From Theodoxus fluviatilis (lineage: Eukaryota; Mollusca; Gastropoda; Cycloneritida; Neritidae), in assembly GCA_034096865.1 (NCBI GenBank), contig JAWQFJ010017379.1, positions 1 through 55,000 of the forward strand: 55,000 nucleotides of DNA, written 5' to 3'. Under the pieces are notes generated by a model that worked only from the letters and a program-made list of their open reading frames with translations, made no database searches and was not told where the DNA came from. Shown one piece after another: positions 44,001-52,920 of the stretch (position 1 is its first letter; the number at the start of each line of letters is the position of its first letter). Made by a program: the position numbers and the translations under genes.

Positions 44001-45124
44001 CGGTTGCATTCTCGAAGCGTCTGCACTGAACACTAGATCGCTCAAAGTACATGTATGTGGGGGTGGAAAACAGTACTGTGTCATGTAAAGCTCGAATGAG
44101 TAGCAGCAGATAACTGTTTAGTTCTGGCTTGAATTGACAATTTCGTTTCCCTGGTCTGGCGAGGACCGAAAATTCACTATCATCGAGTCGATGAGTGATC
44201 AACTTGCCCGCACTCGGCGTAATGTATAACTTGTAAGATCGGGTCGATGATGACAAGAAAATGGCATTAAAACACACAAAAAGTTTCATTACAACTAAAA
44301 TCACCGATTATATTAATAACTGACCATTTTTACACTTACAGCTAGTACTCAAACCTTACAACGCAAACAAAACACACCTGCCGGGAGTGTCCCGGTCTAG
44401 CATCAAAACTCAATGCACGAGTGATCGTTTCGCTATCTGATCCGACATGGTATTCCAGCAAACAAGCAACTACTGCAACTTCATGAAGTTATTGAAATCT
44501 CAAAGTGTGATGTCAGACATCGATTGACCGAGTTCGACTGCAGCTGCCGGTTGCATTCTCGAACATTTCGTCTGCACTGAATACTAGATCGCTCAAAGTA
44601 TGTGGGGTGGAAAACAGTACTGTGTCATTTGCCATAACCATCGTGGCAAAATTATTGATGGAAAAGTTGTCAAGCTACATGGCATTCCAGCAAACAAGCA
44701 ACTACTGCAACTTCATGAAGTTATTGAAATCTCAAAGTGTGATGTCAGACATCGATTGACCGAGTTCGACTGCAGTTGCCGAATCAAACGTAAGCGCTGC
44801 TCCCAAGCTCGTTTAAGTTGCTTGTGATCGTTTCGCTATCTGATCCGACAATAATTACTAAACATTGATATCAAAAGCACTATTCAAAATTTTTGGCGGG
44901 TGGTCTACCCCGCACAACTAAAATCTACGGTTAATATCATCTCCACAAGCCGAACTACGTGACCCGATCTTACAAGTTATACATTACGCCGAGTGCGGGC
45001 AAGTTGATCACTCATCGACTCGATGATAGTGAATTTTCGGTCCTCGCCAGACCAGGGAAACGAAATTGTCAATTCAAGTCAGAACTAAACAGTTATCTGC
45101 TGCTACTCATTCGAGCTTTACATG
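44001..45124. repeat. Scrambled duplicated block with 164-bp inverted arms
   Basis: Inverted arms at 44082-44245 and 44961-45124 (164 bp each, about one mismatch seen). Direct duplicates inside: CGGTTGCATTCTCGAA...TGTGTCAT at 44001-44085 and 44548-44628, CATGGNATTCCAGCAAAC...CTGCC at 44446-44547 and 44678-44780, and GTGATCGTTTCGCTATCTGA at 44421 and 44824. The order (A, D, C, B, A, B, C, inverted D) suggests repeated rearrangement or a fold-back type mobile element. Confidence 0.85.
44600..44827 (+). pseudogene. Small ORF in the scrambled block, THAP-like at best
   Basis: A 75-residue frame starting MWGGKQYCVICHNHRG, then KVVKLHGIPANKQLLQL. The C-x2-C pair followed by K-L-H-x-I-P resembles the start of a THAP-type zinc finger, but the later Cys and His are not seen. 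The sequence is partly built from the duplicated pieces around it. It may be a fragment of a DNA-transposon gene. The assignment is weak. Confidence 0.22.
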
Positions 45125-45676
45125 AAACATTATATCACACTAGCTCGATCGTCTGCTGGCGTAGTGACTACGGTTCGATCGCGTTCGTCTGCTAGCCAGC
45201 TAGGTACGTACGGTGAGGCTTGTTTACTTATCTTCTGTGGGTTTTGTGCAGAAAGTATACGTTAAAACAGTCTAATATGACTATTTTCGAATATTTTTAA
45301 ATGTAATTAATCTCTTTGCATGCTTTCATGTCATCCTTTTGCCACGATTTAGCGATCATCACATCAGCTTCTATTTTTACCAGTCTACCAGAACTGCCTG
45401 AAGTAAAGGGACGAAACTCGGGCTGAATTTCCGTTTCAGAAATGAGAATGTCCTATATCTATAGCTCAAACACAACATCCTAAATAAGCCAATCTTATAA
45501 AATTATATCTACTCTTCATATACTCAACCCCCAACGGGAAAAAATGTAAAAGCACAAGTAAAATATCGGTCAGCCTTCTTACATAAAAACATTAAATAGG
45601 TAGATCAGCCCTCGACAAGTTAAAATGCTTACGACCCGTGTAAAATTATCGCACCAACTTTCACCAACACTACCCG

Positions 45677-45677
<1 letters not shown>
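45125..45677. other. Non-coding sequence without recognised features
   Basis: About 550 bases between the scrambled block and the TC arrays. No exon or motif was recognised. Confidence 0.45.
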
Positions 45678-45726
<49 letters not shown>

Positions 45727-45769
45727 CGTCTCTGCTGTGTGTGGGGCCGATCTCTCTTCTGTTCGTCTG

Positions 45770-45837
<68 letters not shown>
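45678..45837. repeat. Two TC microsatellites flanking a short conserved spacer
   Basis: (TC)n at 45678-45722 and 45772-45837. The spacer CTGCTGTGTGTGGGGCCGAT reappears in similar form near 46821 and 47319 within the 21-bp minisatellite, so the region shares a local duplication history. Confidence 0.9.
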
Positions 45838-46507
<670 letters not shown>

Positions 46508-46514
46508 TACCACA

Positions 46515-46605
46515 TTTGAATATTTTGCCTCAAGGGCTGAATGTAAGAAAGGCACTACTGCCTAATTCACTACCCTTGTAAAATAAAGTTCGTTCGTTCG
46601 TTCTC
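46515..46605 (+). mobile_element. 3' tail of a LINE or SINE with CGTT microsatellite
   Basis: CTACCCTTGTAAAATAAAG followed by (TTCG)n, the form of 3' end often left by CR1/Jockey-type LINEs and the SINEs that use them. Upstream coding text is missing because the TC tract lies within 10 bases. Confidence 0.5.
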
Positions 46606-47320
46606 TCTCCGTCTGCTTCTCCCTTCTGTTCGTCTGCCTCTCTCTTCTATTCGTCTGCTTCTCTCTTCTCTTCGTCTGCTTCTCTCTTCTCTTCGTCTAC
46701 TTCTCTCTTCTCTTCGTCTGCTTCTCTCTTCTCTCTCTCTCCTACGTCTGCTTCTTTCTTCTGTTTGTCTGCCTCTCTCTTCTATTCGTCTGCTTCTCTC
46801 TTCTCTTCGTCTGCTTCTCTGCGGTGTGGGGACCGATCTCCCCTCTCTCCTCTCACTCGATCACTAGGCAGACCGATCTCTCTTCTCTTCATCTGCCTCT
46901 CTCTTTTCTTCGTCTGCTTCTCTCTTCTCTTCGTCTACTTCTCTCTTCTCTTCATCTGCCTCTCTCTTCTCTTCGTCTGCTTCTCTCTTCTCTTCGTCTG
47001 CCTCTCTCTTCTCTTCGTCTGCTTCTCTCTTCTCTTCGTCTGCCTCTCTCTTCTCTTCGTCTGCTTCTCTCTTCTCTTCGTCTGCTTCTCTCTTCTCTTC
47101 ATCTGCCTCTCTCTTCTCTTCGTCTGCCTCTCTCTTCTCTTCGTCTGCCTCTCTCTTTTCTTCGTCTACTTCTCTCTTCTCTTCGTCTACTTCTCTCTTC
47201 TCTTCATCTGCCTCTCTCTTTTCTTCGTTTGCTTCTCTCTTCTCTTCGTCTGCTTCTCTAGCTCTTCTCTCTCTCTCCTACGTCTGCTTCTTTCTTCTGT
47301 TTGTCTGCCTCTCTCTTCTC
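46606..47320. repeat. 21-bp minisatellite (TCTTCTCTTCGTCTGCTTCTC type)
   Basis: About 30 units with TTCGTCTGCTTC, TTCGTCTGCCTC and TTCATCTGCCTC variants. Since 21 is a multiple of three, a 7-residue protein repeat (Leu-Phe-Val-Cys...) stays open for 231 codons, but the composition is not that of a gene. GTGTGGGGACCGATCT spacers at about 46826 and 47325 mark a larger duplication. Confidence 0.93.
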
Positions 47321-47630
47321 TGCTGTGTGGGGACCGATCTATCCTCTCTCGCTCACTCAGCAGGTGGACCGATCTCTATCTCTGTCTTCTTGCGCTCTCC
47401 TATATCGCTATTGTTATGGATCGACATATTTTAGTTTTTTCAGTTCATTGTCCACTTTGAGAGCCAGCCAGGCCTCAAAGCTCTCTCTTAGAGAAACCAG
47501 CCAGGCCTTGGAATGTGGTGCCGAACGTGAGAATTGGACAGAACAAAGAGACGCTAACATTCTGCTGCACATTGTGCCGAGAATAGAGCAAAGACACTAA
47601 TGTGGTACCGCACAGATGGTGCCTAGAGTG

Positions 47631-47700
47631 TGATTGGTCAGCGGACGGCTTCCAAAACTATAAAGCCTCAACCGTCTTTCTTTCTCTCTCTCTCTCTTAT
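47631..47700 (+). promoter_or_regulatory. Candidate CCAAT/TATA promoter upstream of a THAP-type ORF
   Basis: TGATTGGTCA (inverted CCAAT, 47631-47640) lies 18 bp before TATAAAG (47659-47665), followed by a CT-rich stretch where a start about 25-30 bp downstream (about 47688-47695) would fall. Box spacing and order are those of a class II core promoter. No other TATA box this well placed was noticed. Confidence 0.55.
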
Positions 47701-47728
47701 CCAGAGATACTATAGTAACTGGATAGCT

Positions 47729-47769
47729 GTCTGCGCGAAACGCGTCTGCCAGTGCCGTCTCGCGCAGAC
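47729..47769. other. Perfect 10-bp GC-rich stem-loop
   Basis: GTCTGCGCGA (47729-47738) pairs exactly with TCGCGCAGAC (47760-47769) around a 21-base loop. If the upstream promoter is used, this lies about 35-40 nt inside the 5' UTR, where it could affect translation. Confidence 0.7.
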
Positions 47770-48062
47770 AACCAGGGCAGAAGCACTGCTCTCTTCCGGT
47801 CTAAGTCTGGGCAGGTTCCATTGTCCACACAGCAATAGAATGTAATGGTTATTTCTTGTACTGTGCTTTATCATCTCTATCTGAATTCAGTTGTGCAAAA
47901 ACATGATGTAATTTGCGGATTGTAGAGTCAGAGGTTGAAGTTGGACTGACAATTCGTTGAATATGAAGTGTGTTCTTTGACGTAGCGTCTGCTTAACAGC
48001 ACAGTGGAACCATTCCAGCTATATATCCAGCGTCTGTGGGATTAAGAGGGTTTTGACACAAC

Positions 48063-48261
48063 ATGTCAGGAAATAACTGTGCAATTGTTGGATGTGGAGC
48101 CTACACAGGCCGAAATAGAGGGCTGTCGTTCCACAGAATAATAACACAACGATCCTGAATGGGAGCGAGCAGATCCTCCCTTTGCGAGTCATCGCGGGTT
48201 AGCGCCAGTGGCGGTATGCGCGCGTCAGACAGCAGACGACGTATGTTCTCACATGTACTGA
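48063..48261 (+). pseudogene. THAP-type zinc-finger N-terminus, frameshifted
   Basis: ATG at 48063 in a fair context (ACAACATGT) starts MSGNNCAIVGCGAYTGRNRG then LSFHRII, with the C-x4-C and the RG-x-SFHRI block of THAP domains. The frame stops at 48156-48158. One base over, from 48148, it continues NDPEWERADPP...DDVCSHMY to a stop at 48259-48261. NDPEW is expected next in the domain, so a single-base indel explains the break, and the final C-x2-H looks decayed. THAP domains bind DNA and are common in P-element-like transposases. This may be a transposon relic or a young pseudogene, about 370 nt below the promoter. Confidence 0.6.
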
Positions 48262-48655
48262 CTGCTATGCCGCTATGTAGAAGACAAGTGGAGTGCAATG
48301 GTGCTCAGCATTTCACATACGTTTAAGAAACGTTTAGCAGCAGTGTCTCTGACTTGCAACACCATCCTACTTATTAAAAAATATTTTCTGATTCATAACA
48401 TCATTGTCAACTGACTTCATGAAGCGTCGACTCGCTCTTTGTCTCTCGTATAAATAATATCTCGGTCATAAATGTTACACTCATCTACACTGTCCGAGCT
48501 AATGTAGGTATAGATTGACAGTTATGTATAATATACTATTTCAATGTTCATTCTTTCTTTTCAACTACTTATTTTCAGTAAATGCTGCGTACTTAGCTCA
48601 AGTATCTCCTCGATTAGCTGCTCCATTCTGTAAACTCGGGAACCGGAAATGATCG
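48262..48655. other. Non-coding sequence
   Basis: No feature was recognised. A short minus-strand stretch (MEQLIEEILEL, near 48625) follows an AG acceptor-like site, but its phase does not fit the WDR49-like gene. Confidence 0.4.
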
Positions 48656-49134
48656 TTGCTGTTGGGAAGGCAGAGCTGGGCAGACAGTTGTGCGACTATA
48701 TTTAGACTATACACTGAGAGGTCAAGTCAGCAGTCCATTATATATAGTGTCTCTGTCTTATCCCCTACCGCTTGGGCGTGCAGTGCACTAGCTGTGACAG
48801 AGCCCAAGGTCAAACAGATGGAAAGAGGGGACGCCAGAAACCCCCCTTACCCATAGCCCTGCTGCCTCCCAAGACTCCCCTGACGCCATCCATCAAGGGT
48901 CCAGTCCACTCAGATGGGCGCGATTCGACACCTCCACCAGAAGATCAGAGTTATCAGGCTGCCACGCTTGGCCAGACCCCACAGACAGCGCCATGCCTGA
49001 CCCAGGAACAGCCTCAACGCGGAGGGGAGACGTTCAACGCTACCTTCCCTTCCCCAAGCACCAGAATTCAAGATTCCCGGGCAGGCCCATCTCACCTGGC
49101 CCTATACATATTCATCCATCTACAACCCTGTTGA
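48656..49134 (+). other. Pro/Ser/Gln-rich open frames of unknown nature
   Basis: Two overlapping plus-strand frames (48656-48856 and 48772-49134). The second has VQCTSCDRAQGQTDGKRG, then a long Pro-rich run (LPPKTPLTPSIKGPVHS, STPPPEDQS, TPQTAPCLTQEQPQ). C-x2-C followed by a basic Pro-rich stretch could be a fragment of a LINE ORF1 with a degenerate zinc or PHD finger. I do not recognise it with confidence, and it could be chance. Confidence 0.2.
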
Positions 49135-49739
49135 AAAGGCTCTACGCTGATCATTGATCAGCTGAATTGAACGCTCACAGATAAGTGTAACCCTTGAAAG
49201 GCTGGCTGGCTAAACATAGTATGTAAATACTTTGAATTAATTATATTAAGAATTATCATTATTACTTCCATATTATTAACGTTATTTTAAAAGTCAAATT
49301 CCACCTACTTATCTTCTCTGTGTAGTCTCGTTCACCCCTTGATTGCATGGAAAGAAAGTGGATGTTACAAGACGGCAAGATACACCCCTAGACAATTTCT
49401 CTTAAGTGAGAGATCAATAGCCCCATCTCATAACAATATCTTCTCACAACCAACTCACGATCATTTCTACTCACCACACCTTAGAGCGAACACCGCTCAC
49501 CACTCTGGGGCAGAACTCAACTCCCATCCACCCTCTACTTCAATCTCTATACAGTCGTTGGACTAACAACCTCACCCTCAACGTAATAGCAAAACTCAAG
49601 ACTCTCCCTAGGTGAGATACTTCCGAAAACCTATTTCCCCATTACAATCAACAATAGCACTACTGCTACTTTGCAACTATTTGCACAATTGCCACCACTA
49701 CCACAGATACCACATCCACTGTTACTACTGCTACTACTG

Positions 49740-49740
<1 letters not shown>
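49135..49740. other. Non-coding sequence
   Basis: No gene or repeat was recognised. Confidence 0.45.

Positions 49741-49810
<70 letters not shown>
49741..49810. repeat. CTA trinucleotide microsatellite
   Basis: Nearly pure (CTA)n, about 23 units. Tyr- and Ser-rich frames here are artefacts. Confidence 0.95.
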
Positions 49811-49812
<2 letters not shown>

Positions 49813-49939
49813 TACTAGGTTGAGGACGCTGATGATACCGATATCGCTGACAACGACAGGAAGGCGACCAGCACATAGATAAAAATGAAGAAAATGAGGA
49901 TGATGCATCACTCAGGGTATATCCCCCGGAAAGCCTTGT

Positions 49940-50035
49940 AGATGTATGACTTTTGAAATTTTCTATGTATGACTGGAAGTTTTCTATGTATGACTTTGGA
50001 AAGTTTCTATGTATGACTGGAAAGTTTCAATAAAT
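49940..50035. repeat. Short minisatellite with TTCTATGTATGACT core
   Basis: About four units of 22-28 bp (TATGTATGACTGGAAAGTTTC and relatives), imperfect. Confidence 0.75.
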
Positions 50036-50177
50036 TTTTTAATAGTAATTACCCAATAAAACACTGCTTGCACTGTATACACACGCAAACTAGGTTAATA
50101 GTTAGTGAAGAGGAGACATGGGCTGCATTTAGGGTGCAGGAGAGAGATTGAGAGAAAAAAGAGAGATTAAGACATAC

Positions 50178-50178
<1 letters not shown>

Positions 50179-50233
<55 letters not shown>

Positions 50234-50249
50234 CGTTGAGTTAGAGAGA

Positions 50250-50287
<38 letters not shown>

Positions 50288-50329
50288 CGTTGAGTGAGAG
50301 AGAGTTGAGAGAGAGAGAGCGTTGAGAGA

Positions 50330-50369
<40 letters not shown>

Positions 50370-50494
50370 TTGAGCGACAGAGAGAGTTGAGAGAGAGAGA
50401 GAGAGAGAGAGCGTTGAGAGAAAGTTGAGAGAAAGTTGAGAGAGAGAGAGACAGAGAGAGAGAGAGCGCTGAGAGAGAGAGTTGAGAGAGTTGA

Positions 50495-50543
<49 letters not shown>

Positions 50544-50559
50544 GAGAGAGTTGAGAGAT

Positions 50560-50621
<62 letters not shown>

Positions 50622-50625
50622 TGTG
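50179..50625. repeat. GA microsatellite with GTTGAGA interruptions
   Basis: (GA)n broken at intervals by GCGTTGAGAGA or AGTTGAGAGA, forming a loose higher-order pattern. Arg/Glu frames on plus and Leu/Ser frames on minus are artefacts. Confidence 0.93.
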
Positions 50626-51135
50626 TGTGAGTGCATGCATGAGTTATGTGTGTTTGAAGGAGTATGGGGAAAGCATATGGAATGGAACAGTAGGTTCCTC
50701 CAGTCCTCGACCTCCATGAAGGCCAAAGGACGAGAGACCAAAGAATCTCGAGAAAGACGTCTAAATCATACAAATATATTTGAGGAATGATAACAGATTC
50801 CGCGGAAAGATGGTGTCCGATAAATTTAGCCCGGTCAAACATTGATACGTCACTTAATAACATTCAAAAGAATTAAATTTTTCCACCCACCCCACCTCCC
50901 TCCGAATCTCCTTCCCGGCTCCATCATCCCCCTTCCTATCACTCCACCCCTCTCCCTTGACCAAGGATGTAACTGTAATTCGTATAATTTCTATCACCAC
51001 CCCCGCCAGGGCGAAGGAACAGCTGGTGATCCTTCACCAGAGCACCAAAGCCCCTGTTTCCCCTTAGCGCAGGAGCAGACCAGGCACGCACCGAAAGCAC
51101 AGCATTCCTCCATGTTACAAGAGACTGATACATAC
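50626..51135. other. Sequence downstream of candidate first exon
   Basis: If exon 51136-51312 is genuine, this is the start of its intron. A Pro-rich plus-strand frame over 50842-51153 has no recognised domain. No other feature was seen. Confidence 0.4.
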
Positions 51136-51312
51136 CGAGTCGCACCATTTTAGCGCTTTTCCCTCCGGCGTCGTGCTTTTACGATCCTTGGGGTTTGACA
51201 AGCTACTCTTCGTCTTAGTCGAGGTTTGCCTACGTGGCACTTCGAATTGAGTGGACACCGTATCTTTCAAGCCCGAAAGCTTCTGATGTTTGTCGGCTTT
51301 TTTTCCTTCCAT
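51136..51312 (-). CDS. Candidate first coding exon, Lys/Ser-rich N-terminus
   Basis: ATG at 51310-51312 opens 59 codons (MEGKKADKHQKLSGLKDTVS, then TQFEVPRRQTSTKTKSSLSN, ending GKALKWCDS) to a donor GACTCG followed by GTATGT. It ends in phase 0. The composition (Lys, Ser, Thr) and CpG-containing upstream sequence fit a first coding exon with a disordered N-terminus. Same strand as the WDR49-like gene, but exon 43643-43812 enters after phase 1, so at least one exon would be missing. A direct join to exon 26939-27255 would be in phase. It may also be a separate gene. Confidence 0.48.
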
Positions 51313-51545
51313 TGTAACTTTGACTTGACCACAAATTCCCAGTTCCTGCTACTCCTGTCGTCGCCCGAAAACAGCACTGTCGTGCACGAACACAGCACTG
51401 TCGTGCACGAACACAGCACTGTCGTGCACGAACACAAAATTGTTCAGATTCACGCAACTGTAGAGTAGTTTAGTCTCCATGAAGGAAGTCATGACGTGAA
51501 ATATACATATATTACGTGACGAATGACATCATCAACAGGGGAAAA
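51313..51545 (-). promoter_or_regulatory. Candidate promoter and 5' UTR of exon 51136-51312
   Basis: Minus-strand sequence upstream of the ATG. It holds three tandem 21-bp repeats (51368-51432), CRE-like elements (TGACGTGA at 51492, ATTACGTGAC near 51512, TGACATCAT near 51525) and GCGCCATTTTCC at the far end (E2F/YY1-like). No TATA box was seen. The assignment depends on the exon being real. Confidence 0.35.
51368..51432. repeat. Three 21-bp repeats with palindromic core TCGTGCACGA
   Basis: The unit ACAGCACTGTCGTGCACGAA plus C is repeated three times almost exactly. TCGTGCACGA is its own complement. It lies 55-120 bp upstream of the candidate start codon of exon 51136-51312. Confidence 0.9.
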
Positions 51546-51860
51546 TGGCGCAATTTTTCCTGAAACAGTATGGTTGGTCACTGCGCCCTTGCGGATTATA
51601 TTTAGTCATTGCTTATAGTATCGAGTTTGGACTGCTCCCTTTTTCCCCTTCATTCTTCGCCCTTCTTACTTTTCCTCATTGTAGCCTATTGTTTTCTGTT
51701 CTTTCTCCATTTGTTGTGTTTATTTTGCGACTAGCCTCGGCTCTGTTAAGATGTCGTTTCGCTGTTTGTAGGAAAAGCAGTAAACTTGCCATAGAATTTG
51801 GATGGACTTCCACTGTCAAGTTGTCATGCATGTGTCGTCATTGTAGTCCGTTGCTGGAAC
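51546..51860. other. Non-coding sequence before the CAGA satellite
   Basis: A plus-strand open frame (51545-51883) is Leu/Phe/Ser-rich without a domain and runs into the satellite, so it is not called as a gene. Confidence 0.4.
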
Positions 51861-51914
51861 AAACAGACAGACAGACAGACTGACTGTCTCAGACAGACAG
51901 ACAGAAAAGCACAC

Positions 51915-51967
<53 letters not shown>

Positions 51968-51993
51968 AGACATACAGACAGACATACTGTCTC

Positions 51994-52024
<31 letters not shown>

Positions 52025-52095
52025 GAAACAGACAGACAGACAGACAGACAGAGAGAGAGAGAGACAGACAGAAAAGACAGACAGACGGACAGATT

Positions 52096-52133
<38 letters not shown>

Positions 52134-52209
52134 AACAAACAGGCAGACAGACAGTTTCAGACAGACAGACAGACAGGCAGTCTCAGACAGACAGACAGAC
52201 AGACAGTCT

Positions 52210-52240
<31 letters not shown>

Positions 52241-52920
52241 AGACAGTCAGACAGACAGTCTCAGACAGACAGACAGACAGACAGTCTCAGACAGACAGAC
52301 AGTCAGTCTCAGACAGACAGACAGACAGACGCACAGACACACACACACAGACAGACAGACATTCTCAGACAGACAGTCTCAGACAGTCTCAGACAGACAG
52401 ACAGTCTCAGACACACAGACATTTTCAGTCTCAGACACACAGACATTCTCAGTCTCAGACAGACAGTCTCAGACAGTCTCAGACAGACAGACATTCTCAG
52501 ACAGACAGTCTCAGACAGTCTCAGACAGACAGACAGTCTCAGACAGACAGACAGTCTCAGACAGACAGACAGTCTCAGACAGACAGACAGTCTCAGACAG
52601 ACAGACAGTCTCAGACAGACAGTCAGTCTCAGACAGACAGTCTCAGACAGACAGACATTCTCAGTCTCAGACAGACAGACAGTCTCAGACACACAGACAT
52701 TCTCAGTCTCAGACAGACAGTCTCAGACAGACAGACAGTCTCAGACAGACAGTCTCAGACAGACAGTCAGTCTCAGACAGACAGACAGACACACAGACAC
52801 ACACACACAGACAGACAGACAGTCAGTCTCAGACAGACAGACAGACACACAGACACACAGACAGACAGACAGACAGAAAGACAGACAGACACACAGACAC
52901 ACAGACAGACAGACAGACAG
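51861..52920. repeat. CAGA satellite with CAGTCTCAGACAGA higher-order unit
   Basis: (CAGA)n at first, then from about 52125 an 18-22 bp unit (CAGACAGACAGTCTCAGA). The blocks CACACAGACATTCTCAGTCT and CACACACACAGACAGACAGA recur. The array ends exactly where the LINE coding sequence begins. Confidence 0.95.

Noticed and set aside
43927..44304. A minus-strand 125-codon frame, and its near copy on plus at 44959-45195
   Set aside because: Both come from the 164-bp inverted arms. The shared protein text reflects the DNA duplication, no domain was recognised, and there is no sign of coding constraint.
46765..47460. A 231-codon Leu/Phe/Cys frame in the 21-bp minisatellite, resembling a membrane protein
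   Set aside because: The 21-bp period keeps a frame open by itself. The hydrophobicity comes from CT-rich DNA, and no start context or splice signals were found.
48101..48298. A minus-strand 65-codon frame at 48101-48298
   Set aside because: The plus strand carries the THAP-type motif, and the minus frame has no family signature.
51545..51883. A 112-codon Leu/Phe-rich plus frame
   Set aside because: It has no domain, runs into the CAGA satellite, and overlaps the candidate minus-strand promoter.
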